64,000 nucleotides of DNA from Bacteroidota bacterium (GTDB taxonomy: Bacteria; Bacteroidota; Bacteroidia; Bacteroidales; Prolixibacteraceae): contig JAJRSD010000072.1 in NCBI GenBank assembly GCA_024278975.1, positions 62,001 to 126,000 of the forward strand, read 5' to 3'. The number at the start of each line of letters is the position of its first letter. Positions within the stretch are counted from its first letter, which is position 1. A program made the position numbers and the translations under genes. A model generated the notes under the pieces. It was not told the DNA's origin. It saw only the letters and a list, made by a program, of their open reading frames with translations, and did no database searches. Below, piece by piece: positions 8,088 through 19,100 of the stretch.

Positions 8088-9173
8088 ATGGCACAATACG
8101 CATTATTAGAAAAATACGAATCGATAAAGCACCGCTTCGAGGAGGTGGAGCAGCAAATTACCGACCCCGAGATAATTTCGGATATGAAACGGTATGTAAA
8201 ACTTAATCAGGAATATAAAAACCTGGGGAAGTTAGTTGCTGTTTTCAGGGAGTATAAAAATCTGGTCGATAATATCGAGTCGGGAAAAGAGATGCTGGCT
8301 GAAGAGAGCGACGAGGAGTTGCGTGAAATGGCACGCGAGGAGATTGAGATGTCAGAAAAGCTAATTCCCGAAAAAGAGGATGAGATAAAATTACTGCTCG
8401 TTCCTGCCGACCCTGAAGATGGCAAAAATGCCATTCTCGAAATTCGTGCCGGTACCGGTGGCGACGAAGCAAGTATTTTTGCCGGCGATCTTTTTAGAAT
8501 GTACACCAAATTCTGCGAGAAAAAAGGTTGGCGCATGGATATTACCAACGTAAACGAAGGAACTTCAGGTGGTTACAAAGAGATTGTTGCCAATATTAAA
8601 GGCGAGGGTGTTTACGGAATTATGAAATACGAATCGGGAGTACACCGTGTACAGCGTGTTCCACAAACCGAAACTCAGGGGCGTGTACATACTTCGGCTG
8701 CCACGGTTGCAGTTCTGCCCGAAGCCGAAGAGTTCGATATCGACCTAAAGGAGAGCGACATCAGAAAAGATACTTATTGTTCATCGGGCCCGGGTGGACA
8801 GTCTGTAAATACAACCTATTCGGCAATCCGGTTAACGCACGAACCAACCGGAATTGTGGTTACTTGTCAGGATCAAAAATCGCAGCTAAAAAACCTCAAC
8901 AAAGCGATGATTGAACTGCGTTCGAGAATTTATGCGTTGGAACATCAAAAATATCTCGACGCTATTTCGTCGAAACGAAAAACCATGGTTTCAACCGGCG
9001 ACCGTTCAGCAAAAATTAGAACTTACAACTGGCCACAAGGACGTGTTACCGACCACCGTATTAATTTAACAATGTACAATTTACAGGCAATTATAAATGG
9101 CGATATCGACGAAATAATTGAAAAACTGATGATTGAAGAAAATGCAGAACGGTTAAAAGAAGCTGAAATTTAA
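8088..9173 (+). CDS. prfA: Peptide chain release factor 1
   Basis: A 361-residue class I release factor that reads UAA/UAG and triggers peptide release on the ribosome. The stop-codon recognition tripeptide P-x-T is Pro192-Gln-Thr194 ('RVPQTETQG'), which identifies RF1 rather than RF2. The catalytic GGQ is at 236-238 ('SSGPGGQSVNTT'). Length matches the family. It begins 12 bases after the DUF6364 gene and is followed by pyrF after a ~90-base gap. A short run of ACTTCC-like repeats lies in that gap (about 9224-9254). Confidence 0.95.
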   Translation: MAQYALLEKYESIKHRFEEVEQQITDPEIISDMKRYVKLNQEYKNLGKLVAVFREYKNLVDNIESGKEMLAEESDEELREMAREEIEMSEKLIPEKEDEIKLLLVPADPEDGKNAILEIRAGTGGDEASIFAGDLFRMYTKFCEKKGWRMDITNVNEGTSGGYKEIVANIKGEGVYGIMKYESGVHRVQRVPQTETQGRVHTSAATVAVLPEAEEFDIDLKESDIRKDTYCSSGPGGQSVNTTYSAIRLTHEPTGIVVTCQDQKSQLKNLNKAMIELRSRIYALEHQKYLDAISSKRKTMVSTGDRSAKIRTYNWPQGRVTDHRINLTMYNLQAIINGDIDEIIEKLMIEENAERLKEAEI

Positions 9174-9223
9174 TTTAACTCATTCCCATTTTAGGGGAAC
9201 GACATAAACAACAATAATAGACG

Positions 9224-9254
9224 AACTTCCAACTTCGGACTTCCGTCTTCCAAC
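9224..9254. repeat. Short degenerate ACTTCC direct repeats
   Basis: The prfA-pyrF gap holds a run of near-repeats of the type ACTTCC/ACTTCGGACTTCC/TCTTCC. A related 'cttcggactttgg' stretch occurs at about 34420-34435. Such runs are common intergenic low-complexity repeats in Bacteroidota. No function is inferred. Confidence 0.35.
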
Positions 9255-9265
9255 AATTTTTTAAA

Positions 9266-10102
9266 ATGAACAAACAACAACTTTTTGAACAGATACAAAA
9301 AAAGCGCAGTTTCCTCTGCGTGGGATTAGATACCGACAGTAAAAAAATACCGGAGCATTTATTGGAAACTCACGACCCTATTTTTTCTTTCAACAAAGAG
9401 ATAATTGATGCTACGGCTGAATTTTCTATTGCCTACAAACCCAATTTAGCTTTCTACGAAAGTCTTGGGTCGCAGGGATGGGAAAGCCTTGAGAAAACAG
9501 TAATGTATATCCGTTCGCGGCATCCCGAGATTTTTATTATTGCCGATGCAAAGCGTGGCGATATCGGGAATACATCGAATTTATATGCACGTGCATTTTT
9601 CGAGCGCCTCGATTTCGATGCAGTTACAGTTGCCCCGTATATGGGCGAAGATTCGGTAAAACCATTTATGACTTACAATGAAAAATGGGTGATACTTTTG
9701 GCGCTCACTTCAAACAAAGGAGCTTTCGATTTTCAGTTTCTGCAAGACGAAAAAAGCGGCGATAAACTTTTTGAAAGTGTATTAAAAACTTCTCAAACAT
9801 GGGGAACAACTGAGAATATGATGTTTGTGGTTGGTGCTACAAAAGCTGAAAAGTTAAAAGAGATTCGCGAAATTGTTCCCGAACATTTTCTGTTGGTTCC
9901 CGGCGTTGGCGCACAAGGCGGAAGTTTGCAGGAAGTTGCAAAAAACGGAATGAACAGTAAATGCGGTCTTCTCGTAAACTCGTCGCGTGGTATTATTTAC
10001 GCATCAAATGATGTTGATTTTGCAGAAAAAGCACAAGAGGCAGCACAAACAATTCAACAGGAGATGGAGGAACTTTTAAAAGAGGGAAATTTACTCGACT
10101 GA
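9266..10102 (+). CDS. pyrF: Orotidine 5'-phosphate decarboxylase
   Basis: A 278-residue OMP decarboxylase of the longer (type 2) form, making UMP in pyrimidine biosynthesis. The catalytic loop Asp94-Ala-Lys96-Arg-Gly-Asp99 in '[14 protein letters not shown]' is complete. 'FLCVGLDTD' at the N-terminus and '[11 protein letters not shown]' near the C-terminal phosphate-binding region also fit. It is the last of the purM-prfA-pyrF housekeeping string, before the glycan-degradation region. Confidence 0.93.
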   Translation: MNKQQLFEQIQKKRSFLCVGLDTDSKKIPEHLLETHDPIFSFNKEIIDATAEFSIAYKPNLAFYESLGSQGWESLEKTVMYIRSRHPEIFIIADAKRGDIGNTSNLYARAFFERLDFDAVTVAPYMGEDSVKPFMTYNEKWVILLALTSNKGAFDFQFLQDEKSGDKLFESVLKTSQTWGTTENMMFVVGATKAEKLKEIREIVPEHFLLVPGVGAQGGSLQEVAKNGMNSKCGLLVNSSRGIIYASNDVDFAEKAQEAAQTIQQEMEELLKEGNLLD

Positions 10103-10161
10103 TTTGGATAGCAAATAGATTATTTTTAATTTTTATTCAGTAAAAAAACCAACTTAAACCA

Positions 10162-11544
10162 ATGTTTATGAATCGGAGTTTTGATACTATTTTAATCTTC
10201 CTACTTGTACTGTTTATAAGTTATTCGTGTACACAAATCGCTCCCAAAACCATAGACTACAACACGGCATGGAGCAGAGTGGACACCATATTAAGCCGGA
10301 TTTACGAGCCTGAAATAAAAGATATTATATACAATATCAATGATTTTGGGGCAATCGGAAATGGAGAGTTCGATAATAAAGAGGCCTTTGATAGCGCGAT
10401 AAAAATCTGCTCGGAAAATGGTGGTGGTAAAATTGTTGTTTCTGCCGGGGTTTATAAAGTAAACGGCCCCATTCATTTAAAAAGTAACATCAACCTACAC
10501 CTTTCAAAGGGAGCAAAAATTACTTTTGGTTCCAATCCCGAATTTTATTTGCCCGTGGTAAAAACCAGTTGGGAAGGTACGCGACTGTACAATTATTCGC
10601 CATTTATTTATGCTTTCAAACAAAAAAACATAGCCATTACCGGCAGTGGCGAAATCGATGGGGAGGCATCGCAAACCTGGAACAACTGGAAAAAGAACCA
10701 GAAAAAAGACAAGCTGCTTTGCCGAAAAATGAATAATGAAAATGTTCCGGTAAACGAGAGGATATTTGGCGCAGGTCACCTGCTTCGTCCGCAACTTATT
10801 CAGTTTTACGGCTGCGAAAATATTTTGGTTGACAGTATTAAAATCAGCGATTCGCCTTTCTGGTGTCTGCATCTGCTCTATTCGAAAAACATAATTATAC
10901 GTAACGTAAGATACGATGCACAAAATTTTAATAACGATGGAATCGACCCCGAATCATCGGAAGATATATTAATTGAGAATATTAAATTCAGTAACAAAGA
11001 CGACAATATTGCCATTAAATCGGGTCGCGATTTAGAAGCTCGAACATTAAACCGTTCTTCGCAAAATATTATAATCAGAAACTGTAGTTTTGGAGGCTAC
11101 AACGCACTGGCAATCGGCAGCGAAATGTCGGGCGGGGTGAATAATATTTTTGTCGAAGACTGTACCTTTTCTGATGTTGTGATTAACGGTGTTTACCTGA
11201 AAGGAAACAAAGACCGCGGTGGCGTTGTTAGCGATATTCACATCCGGAATATTGAGTTTGGCAAGACAGAATCGACAATTATTATCGATTCCGATTACAA
11301 AAATGAAGGAAGTTGCTGCCCGCCGTTGTTTAAAAATATTTTTATCGAAAATGTTACTTCCACAGCGGCAAGCAAAAAAGGAATATTTCTGAAAGGTTCG
11401 GCTGAAGTGCATTTAAACAACATCAACATTAAAAATGTGGAGATAGAAAATGCCAACGAACCAATCTCTTTCTCCGCAGCCGAAAATATTAATCTGGAGC
11501 AGGTAACAATAAATGGCAAAGACCTTTCGGGGTTCTACAAGTAA
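10162..11544 (+). CDS. GH28 family glycosidase (polygalacturonase-like), lipoprotein
   Basis: A 460-residue right-handed beta-helix glycoside hydrolase of family 28, which hydrolyses alpha-linked galacturonan-type chains. A lipobox-like start ends in Cys23 ('FISYSCTQ'), so it is likely anchored on the cell envelope. The N-terminal 'INDFGAIGNGEFDNKEAF' is typical. The catalytic region shows Asp259/Asp262 ('NNDGIDPESSEDI'), the Asp280-Asp281 pair ('SNKDDNIAIKSGRD') and 'AIGSEMSGG' (317-325), as in exo-acting bacterial GH28. It heads a same-strand group with a toroid-type lipoprotein, a dehydrogenase and a sulfatase. ATG 10168 is an equally possible start. Confidence 0.85.
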   Translation: MFMNRSFDTILIFLLVLFISYSCTQIAPKTIDYNTAWSRVDTILSRIYEPEIKDIIYNINDFGAIGNGEFDNKEAFDSAIKICSENGGGKIVVSAGVYKVNGPIHLKSNINLHLSKGAKITFGSNPEFYLPVVKTSWEGTRLYNYSPFIYAFKQKNIAITGSGEIDGEASQTWNNWKKNQKKDKLLCRKMNNENVPVNERIFGAGHLLRPQLIQFYGCENILVDSIKISDSPFWCLHLLYSKNIIIRNVRYDAQNFNNDGIDPESSEDILIENIKFSNKDDNIAIKSGRDLEARTLNRSSQNIIIRNCSFGGYNALAIGSEMSGGVNNIFVEDCTFSDVVINGVYLKGNKDRGGVVSDIHIRNIEFGKTESTIIIDSDYKNEGSCCPPLFKNIFIENVTSTAASKKGIFLKGSAEVHLNNINIKNVEIENANEPISFSAAENINLEQVTINGKDLSGFYK

Positions 11545-11626
11545 CCGGCTACCTTACGAATAACAATTTTTATTTTGTGTGGGTGTGGGTGAAACAGTCG
11601 CTCAATTTGAACAAAATATTTGAGTC

Positions 11627-13495
11627 ATGAATGTTAAAATAATTTATGTAGCCCTTACAATATTTTTTTTGATTTCGTGCAGCAATAAAAAGGAGGTTCG
11701 GGTTGAACTAAAACCCCAGTTTTATAAAACGCTGAGGGTTCTGGATTCTACACTGCTCACTCTCCAAAACCGTATTCCTGCCGATGCAGACTTTGGGGCA
11801 TTGTGGTGCCCGCACTGTAAATTATACCACACCCGAGCCGCCGAGGCCGTTTATCCATTTGCATATCAGTTTTCAGTTTCGGGACGTGATGATTATAAAA
11901 ATGCTGCTATTAATTTGGGCAACTGGTTAATCAGGCAACAATTTCCTGATGGTTCGTGGCAAGAGACACCGGAAGACTGGACAGGAATCACAACCGACCA
12001 GTTGTTAATGCTTTTACAGGCTTTCGATATTCTAAAAGAACATTTATCTGCCGATGAACAGGCTGCATGGAAAGAATCGATAAAAAATGCCGGCGACTAT
12101 TTAACCGAAAATATGTCGCCCGAATTTGCAAGCATTAATTACGTTGCCACAACTTCGGCTACGTTAATAATTCTCTATCAACTTATTCCTGATAAAAAGT
12201 ATTCAGCAAAAGCAAAAGAACTGGCCCGTAAAACGGTATCGAAAATGGATGACGACTATTTTATTACCGGCGAAGGTGGGCGGGTTTTTGGTGTAAAATA
12301 TGGGGTTGATTTAACCTACAACATGGAGATGTCGCTTTGGGGATTGGGACTGTACGCACAACTTTCGGGCGATACGCTGGTTTTAAACAAAGTGAAAAAA
12401 TCTGTTGCCCGCCATCTGAATTTTATTTACCCCGATGGTTCAATTGATGGTAGTTGGGGAATCCGTTCGAATAAATGGACCTGTTTTGGGGGCGCAACTT
12501 CCGACGGATGTCAGGTGCTTTTCAGCCTGTTTGCCGACGAAAACGATGCGTACCGGACTGCTGCCTGCCGGAACCTGAAATTCCTGCAAAGCTGTTTGGT
12601 TGACGGATTGGTTGGCTACGGCCCCATGCACACTGAGGTTTTCGATACCAAACCATGCATCTATCCCACTTTTGCAAAAGCTAAAAACCTTGCCATGGCA
12701 CACGCATTCCTAAAAAACGATACAGGTGCTTTGCCCAATCTGCCCAGCGATAAAAATGGTCTTCAGGTTTTTCCAACACTCAACATTGTAACGGTACGGA
12801 CAGATAATTTCCGCGCAACAATTACCGCTTACGGATATAAAGACAAAAAAGGGTATAAAAGCAAGTACATGCACCGTCCCACCGGGGGAGCAATCTCTAA
12901 CTTGTGGTTGAAAGGTTACGGTTTTCTTCAAGCAGCTTCGCAAACCGAATACCACCGTTGGGAACCGATGCACTTTCCGGAGGCAAATGGAATTAAATGT
13001 CTCACACCACGAATTGAGTTCAAAAATTCAAATGGCTATTTTACCAATCTTTATGAATTCGATGCCACAACTGAATTTAATGAACTGGGAAATAAAATTA
13101 CAGCGAATATTTATGGCGAACTAAAAGACAAATACCTTCAACAAGGTGGAATTGGTTACAGTTACAACTATGTTTTTACCGACAGTGCCGTTCAGAAAAG
13201 TGTTCACCTACGATTTCACGACAGCCGGGATACGGTAGAAATTATTGAACCAATAATTTTCTATCTGGGCGTTAAGGTTGAACAGTTAAGCAAACAAGAA
13301 GTGTCGATAAAATTTAACGGACAAACCATTACTTTTACGCTGAAAAGTGGTGATGCACAACTCTCAACCGGAAAAGAGAAAGAGAAATACTGGTCGGCGT
13401 ACCCTGCTCTAAAAGCATACCCGGTTGTGCTCACGATAATCCCCGACAGCACAACAATTGAGCAGACAATAGTTTACGAATTTAAACTAAAATAA
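11627..13495 (+). CDS. Unrecognised lipoprotein, probable (alpha/alpha) toroid polysaccharide lyase or hydrolase
   Basis: A 622-residue protein with a lipobox ending in Cys18 ('FFLISCSNKK'). I do not recognise the family with certainty. Residues ~60-350 are helix-rich with repeats such as 'NLGNWLIRQQFPDGSWQE' and 'DQLLMLLQAFDILKEHL', typical of (alpha/alpha) toroids. The region after ~390 looks beta-rich ('GYSYNYVFTDSAVQKSVHLRF'), an arrangement seen in several polysaccharide lyases and heparinase-type enzymes. A CxxC pair (Cys61, Cys64 in 'ALWCPHCKLYHTRAAEAV') is unusual. Position between GH28 and a sulfatase supports a role in breaking an acidic or sulfated glycan. Confidence 0.5.
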   Translation: MNVKIIYVALTIFFLISCSNKKEVRVELKPQFYKTLRVLDSTLLTLQNRIPADADFGALWCPHCKLYHTRAAEAVYPFAYQFSVSGRDDYKNAAINLGNWLIRQQFPDGSWQETPEDWTGITTDQLLMLLQAFDILKEHLSADEQAAWKESIKNAGDYLTENMSPEFASINYVATTSATLIILYQLIPDKKYSAKAKELARKTVSKMDDDYFITGEGGRVFGVKYGVDLTYNMEMSLWGLGLYAQLSGDTLVLNKVKKSVARHLNFIYPDGSIDGSWGIRSNKWTCFGGATSDGCQVLFSLFADENDAYRTAACRNLKFLQSCLVDGLVGYGPMHTEVFDTKPCIYPTFAKAKNLAMAHAFLKNDTGALPNLPSDKNGLQVFPTLNIVTVRTDNFRATITAYGYKDKKGYKSKYMHRPTGGAISNLWLKGYGFLQAASQTEYHRWEPMHFPEANGIKCLTPRIEFKNSNGYFTNLYEFDATTEFNELGNKITANIYGELKDKYLQQGGIGYSYNYVFTDSAVQKSVHLRFHDSRDTVEIIEPIIFYLGVKVEQLSKQEVSIKFNGQTITFTLKSGDAQLSTGKEKEKYWSAYPALKAYPVVLTIIPDSTTIEQTIVYEFKLK

Positions 13496-13568
13496 AACAT
13501 ACAGGAATACGGTTTCTTGCCGATTATTATGACTATATTTCTAATAAATAATAGCTAATTCATTTACA

Positions 13569-14614
13569 ATGAAAACATCATTTAAATCAGGTATGGAAAC
13601 CAATGATTCCCTACCACAAACCATGTTGGCTGTTGTACTTTCGGAAGACGGTGCAACACCTGTCGTAAAACAAATTCCGGTGCCAAAACCCGGGCCGGGC
13701 GAAGTGCTCGTAAAAATGCACGCTTCGCCAATCAATCCTTCCGATTTGGCATTTTTAAAGGGTGGCTACGGAATTCAAAGAGAATATCCTACTGTGCCCG
13801 GTTTCGAGGGAAGTGGAACGGTTGTGGCTGCTGGTAAAGGAATTCTACCCAAAATATGGATGGGTAAAAAAGTGGCTTGTGCAGCCTCTCCAATTTACGA
13901 TGGTTGCTGGGCCGAATACATGAAAACAAAAGCCGGAATGTGTATCCCGGTTTCCAAAAATATCTCGCTCGACCAGGCTGCAATGACATTTGTAAACCCG
14001 ATGACCGCTTTGGCTTTTTTAGATATTTACAAAAACCTTCCCAACCCCGCAAAAAAGCTTCGGGGAATAATTAATACCGCGGCAGCAAGTTCGCTGGGGC
14101 GAATGATTATTAAACTGGGACAGAAACAGGGAATCCCTGTAATTTCGGTTGTAAGGAGAGACGAACAGGTTGAAATGCTAAAAGCCGAGGGTGCCGAATA
14201 CATTGTAAATAGTAGCAGTGCCAATTTTGAAATCAAATTAAAAGAACTTGCTCATAAATTAAATGCAACGGTAATATTCGATGCGGTTGGCGGTGAAATG
14301 GTTCAGCAATTATTAGATGCTGCACCAAAAAAAGCAATCTGTTTATCTACGGAAGACTTTCGGATTCTACCTGTGAAATCAACCCGGGGGAATTAATATT
14401 TACAGGAAACCGGATTGAAGGTTTCTGGTTAACCGGTTGGCTGCATAGTAAAAGTTTTTTGCAATCGGTGTTGAACACGCGGAAAATCCAGTCGCTTCTT
14501 TCTAAAGAACTGGGAACGGTTGTACAAAAACAATTTCAGATAGAACAAATTATTGAAGCTCTCGACACCTATAAAAAAAATATGAGTAAAGGAAAAGTTT
14601 TGCTCCGTTTTTAG
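13569..14614 (+). pseudogene. Zinc-binding-dehydrogenase-like (MDR) oxidoreductase, frameshifted
   Basis: A medium-chain dehydrogenase/reductase of the quinone-reductase/alcohol-dehydrogenase fold: GroES-like half ('PKPGPGEVLVKMHASPINPSD', ~40-60) and Rossmann half ('AAASSLGRMIIKLGQKQGI', ~178-196). The frame ends early at 14396, but bases 14339-14614 in another frame clearly encode the missing C-terminus ('CEINPGELIFTGNRIEGFWL'). Adding one A to the A7 run at 14327-14333 joins both parts into a 348-residue protein of normal size. So either the gene has lost one A or the sequence has a homopolymer error. It sits between the toroid-type lipoprotein and a sulfatase, and may handle a sugar-derived product. 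Confidence 0.8.
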
Positions 14615-14674
14615 TAGGTTTGTTGTTCCGGGTAAAACTTATTTTTCAACAATATCAACTTAAAACTTATTAAA

Positions 14675-16117
14675 ATGAAACTGATTTTCAATTCACTTCT
14701 TATCCTTGTTGTTCTCCTCGTAACATCGTGCACACACCAAACCGACAAAAAAGCAGTTGTAAATAAACAACCTAATTTCGTAGTAGTGTTTATCGACGAC
14801 ATGGGTTACGGCGATATTGGTACACAAGGGGCAACCGGATGGACAACTCCCAACCTCGATAAAATGGCCAGCGAAGGAATGCGTTTTACTAATTTCTATT
14901 CGGCACAACCCGTTTGTAGTGCATCGCGCGCCGGATTACTTACTGGCTGCTATCCCAACCGAATTGGAATTTCAGGGGCATTATTTCCCCACGATAAAAA
15001 AGGAATAAATCCCAACGAAACCACAATTGCCGAAATGCTAAAAGAGAAAGGTTACGCCACGGCAATTTTTGGTAAATGGCATTTGGGACATCATAAAAAA
15101 TTCCTCCCACTACAAAACGGATTCGACGAATACACCGGATTGCCCTACTCAAACGATATGTGGACACTAAAATATGATGGAACCAAGCGCGAAAATTATC
15201 CCGAACTTCCTTTAATTGAAGGCAACGAAACAATTGAATACATTACAACTCTTGAGGGGCAGGATAAACTCACAACTCTTTATACCGAGAAAGCTGTTGA
15301 CTTTATAAATCGTAACTCCGACCAACCATTTTTCCTGTATGTTCCTCATTCAATGGGGCACGTTCCACTAGGTGTTTCCGATAAATTCAGAGGTAAAAGC
15401 GAGCAGGGTTTTTATGGCGATGTGATGATGGAAATAGATTGGAGTGTGGGTGAAATTGAAAAAGCATTGCAAGCAAACGGTATTTCAGAAAACACAGTAT
15501 TTATTTTTACTACCGACAACGGACCCTGGCTGAATTTTGGAAATCATGCCGGTTCGTCAGGTGGTTTGCGCGAAGGGAAAACCACCAGTTGGGAAGGTGG
15601 ACAGCGAGTTCCGTTTATTATTAAATGGCCTGCACAAACTCCTGCCGGAACAATTTGTAACAAGCTGGGTTGCGCCATCGACATACTTCCAAGTTTTGCT
15701 GAAATTGCCGAAGCTCAATTACCCGAATTGAAAATTGACGGAACAAGTATCGTTGATTTATGGGAAGGTAAACCAGATGCAAATCCACGGGAAACTATTC
15801 TTTTTTACTACGGAAAAAATAACCTGAACGGAGTACGAAAAGGAAATTGGAAACTGGTTCTGCCACACACCTGGCGGTCGTACAACACGAAACCCGGAAT
15901 GGACGGGATGGGCGGACAGCGAATTAAAATGACCGTTGAATCTCCTGAATTGTACAACATGATGCGCGACCCCGGCGAACAGTACAATGTTATTGAATAC
16001 AATCCTGAAAAAGTAAAAGAGTTGATGATAGTTGTTGAAGCCGCGCGCACCGAGTTGGGCGATTTAAACGTGGGAATTGAAAAAGGTTTGGGAACGAGAG
16101 AGATTGGTCGGAAGTAA
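14675..16117 (+). CDS. Sulfatase (arylsulfatase family S1), lipoprotein
   Basis: A 480-residue formylglycine-dependent sulfatase. Lipobox Cys19 ('LLVTSCTHQ') points to envelope anchoring. The metal-binding start 'FIDDMGYGDIG' (Asp41, Asp42) and the activation motif Cys81-Ser-Ala-Ser-Arg85 followed by 'AGLLTG' are present. The motif is the C-x-A-x-R variant of C-x-P-x-R. 'FGKWHLGHH' and 'FTTDNGPW' complete the active site. It would remove sulfate esters from a sugar. It ends 9 bases before the convergent GH2 gene. An anaerobic sulfatase-maturating enzyme must be encoded elsewhere; none is in the window. Confidence 0.9.
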   Translation: MKLIFNSLLILVVLLVTSCTHQTDKKAVVNKQPNFVVVFIDDMGYGDIGTQGATGWTTPNLDKMASEGMRFTNFYSAQPVCSASRAGLLTGCYPNRIGISGALFPHDKKGINPNETTIAEMLKEKGYATAIFGKWHLGHHKKFLPLQNGFDEYTGLPYSNDMWTLKYDGTKRENYPELPLIEGNETIEYITTLEGQDKLTTLYTEKAVDFINRNSDQPFFLYVPHSMGHVPLGVSDKFRGKSEQGFYGDVMMEIDWSVGEIEKALQANGISENTVFIFTTDNGPWLNFGNHAGSSGGLREGKTTSWEGGQRVPFIIKWPAQTPAGTICNKLGCAIDILPSFAEIAEAQLPELKIDGTSIVDLWEGKPDANPRETILFYYGKNNLNGVRKGNWKLVLPHTWRSYNTKPGMDGMGGQRIKMTVESPELYNMMRDPGEQYNVIEYNPEKVKELMIVVEAARTELGDLNVGIEKGLGTREIGRK

Positions 16118-16126
16118 AATATGACT

Positions 16127-19100
16127 TTAAAAAGGCTTAATTACCAACCTGTAATTTCCAACGCCCGGACGAACTCTGTATTTTTGTAACTGCCTGATTG
16201 CTGTACCTCCAACTCCCGAAACCTCGTAATCAATATTTAAAATTGTATTGGGCGACTCGTTTAACTGATAAGAATATATTGCCCGCGAAAGATTATCCGT
16301 AGAATATTTATGAACACTAAAATTGAACTGCTCGCCACCTTTTATCATCAAACCTTTTCCACTGTCGTTTTCAATTTTTAGCCAGCGTGTATCGGTCCGG
16401 TTTCCATAGTCTTGCGGCATAATATAGGGTACAAACATTTCGTCGGCAGTCGATTTATAAACGCCGGTTTTTGCCCCGGTTTTGCGGTCGGGATAAGTTT
16501 CGAACGGCCCGCGACCAAACCACTCAACAATATTAAACGCTTTTGGCAATTTAAATTGCAACCCAATTTTGGGTAACATTTCGGGCATATTTCCATGTGG
16601 AATAATTTCCTGTTCCAATTCAATAGTTCCGTCTGCAAGAATTGCCCATGTTTCGTTGCGCTCGAAAGCCGACGAATTGGTATTTTTTGTGATGCGATAA
16701 TTTGCCGGCAACGAAGAATTTGAAAATGCTTTTATACGAATTAAAACTTTTGATTTCGATATTTTTACAACCTCAATTTCATCAACTTGCGAAACCAAAT
16801 CGCGCATTCCCAAAGTTCGTAACTGGTTGTCGATACTACGACCAAAACCCGGTGTATTTATATTACTGTTGTATGTGTAACTTCCCCATGCATCAACATC
16901 GTTTGCAAGTGGTGCACGCCAAACATTAAACGCCGGACCACCTTGTAAATATTCCGTCCCATTAAATTTAAGCGAGCTAAATTCACCCCCGTTTTTATTG
17001 ATAATATATCTAAATTTATCACCCGAAATTGTAATCTCATTATCATTTTCAGACACTGTAACTTTACCCGTAATTTTTGGTTTTTCAACATAATAAACCG
17101 GTGTCGGAACGTGTAGCTGTTCCCATGCAATCTGATGAGCGGAATCTGCCCAGCTTAAATTCTGTTTCAGTTCAAAAGAGACCTGTAAAACGGCTTCCGA
17201 AAAAACCTCAATTTCCGGCATTCTGAATGGAATTGCAACTTGAGTAGATTGTTGCGCAGGCAAATCCAAATCGAAAAATCCACGTTGTGTGGTTTCTCCA
17301 TTTACCTGTAATTCCCAAACACCATTCAAATCATTTAAATTTTTAAAATGATGCCGGTTTGTAATTCTGACAATTCCGCTATCCATTTTTACCGCCTCAA
17401 TTTTAATGGGCTGCCCTGCCTTTTTTATCTGATAAATTTCGGGTTGAATTTCTCTGTCTGGCCAAACAATTCCGTAGGTTCTGCCGCCCAAACCAACACT
17501 ATAAAAATCACCCTCTTTTTTGTCGGTTTCAAAATCGATGTCGAGAACAGATCCTGTAGTAAAATCTTTCAGTTGCGAAACCGGAACTGCCTTGTCGAAA
17601 ATCTTTACATCGTCAATTATCATTTTCGACAGGCGACCGGAATATTCCCCGGCATCCTGCGTGTCGGCTTCGCGACCGATACAAAGTGGAAATGGTGTTG
17701 AACTGATATTCCCCGTAAATCCTGTTCTTGCAACCAGCTTTTCATCGATAAAAAGTTGTAATTCTTTACCGTTGTAAACTCCTGCAATATGATGCCACTC
17801 ACCATAAAAATCGCTGCCAACCTTTGTTTTTGCTGAAACTCGTTTTTCGCCATGAACGTAAAATTCTAAGGTTTTAGGATTCTCCATTCGTATTCCATAC
17901 TGAAATTTTCCCTTCGTAATAAAAGTATTTGGCTGTGGAATTTCAAACGGTTTTACCCAAAAGCCTATTGAAAGTTGGTTGCCGGTAATATTTAAACTTG
18001 GCGAGCGGTAAAATTCTACCCAATCGTCGTGGCCGGAAAATTCCAGTCCCCAGCCATTTGCTCCTTCCTGAAAAACCGGTCGTCCCATAATCTGACCATC
18101 ATTTTTATTGGGTGTAAAATCGGGAATTGTCCAGCGGGGCGTTTTCAAACCCGGGCTAATCCAATCCCAGATTGCACCACCTGTCAATCGCGGATATTTC
18201 CAAATCAGTTCCCAATATTCGTCCATTCCGCCAAGTCCGTTTCCGGTGGCAGCTAAATATTCGTCCATAAACGATGCACGTAAATCTTTTTCAGACAGAA
18301 CTTTTCCTTCAGCCAGATTTTTATAATCTATCGGAATCCAGTATCGCGGGCCAACCAAATCTTCAAACGGAATATAAAATGTGTTTCCACCGTACATCCA
18401 CGCCGGGCGGCTCGGGTCAATTGCTTTCCCTGTTTTAATTACTTCGTTAATATTAAATCCGCTGCCCGATTCGTTTCCGGCACTCCAGAGAATTACCGAC
18501 GGATGATTCCGGTCGCGATAAACAAGTTTACGAGAGCGGTCGCGATACATTTCTGTCCACTCTCTATTCGACGAAAGCTGCAAGTTGCTGTGTGCCTCAT
18601 CGCCAACTTCGTCAATAATATATATTCCCAGTTCATCTGCAAATTCAATATATTCGGGTGTTGGCGGATAGTGGCACGTACGTACACAATTAATGTTGAA
18701 TTGCTTCATAATCAGCAAATCCTTTTTTAGTGTTTTTAGCGGAACTGCCTGTCCGTGTTCGGGGGCGTGCATGTGGCTGTTTACACCGTTTAATTTAACG
18801 GGAACACCGTTTACAGTGAGTAAATTATTTTTGTATTCAACTTCGCGAAACCCAATTTTTTTTGTGAATGCTTCGATAGTTTTGCCCTCCCTGTTTTTCA
18901 ACTGAAAAAGAATGGTGAACAAGTTTGGAAACTCTGCCGACCATTTTGGTGGGTCGATTACCAGAGTTGAGATGGTAACTTTTTTAATCGAATCGGGATT
19001 AATTTTAAAATTTACTGATTGAATTCCATCCTTTAAAATAGATTTCTTATCCGTATCAAAAACATCGATTTCCAAAGTAAAAGTTGCGGTGTCGGATTTT

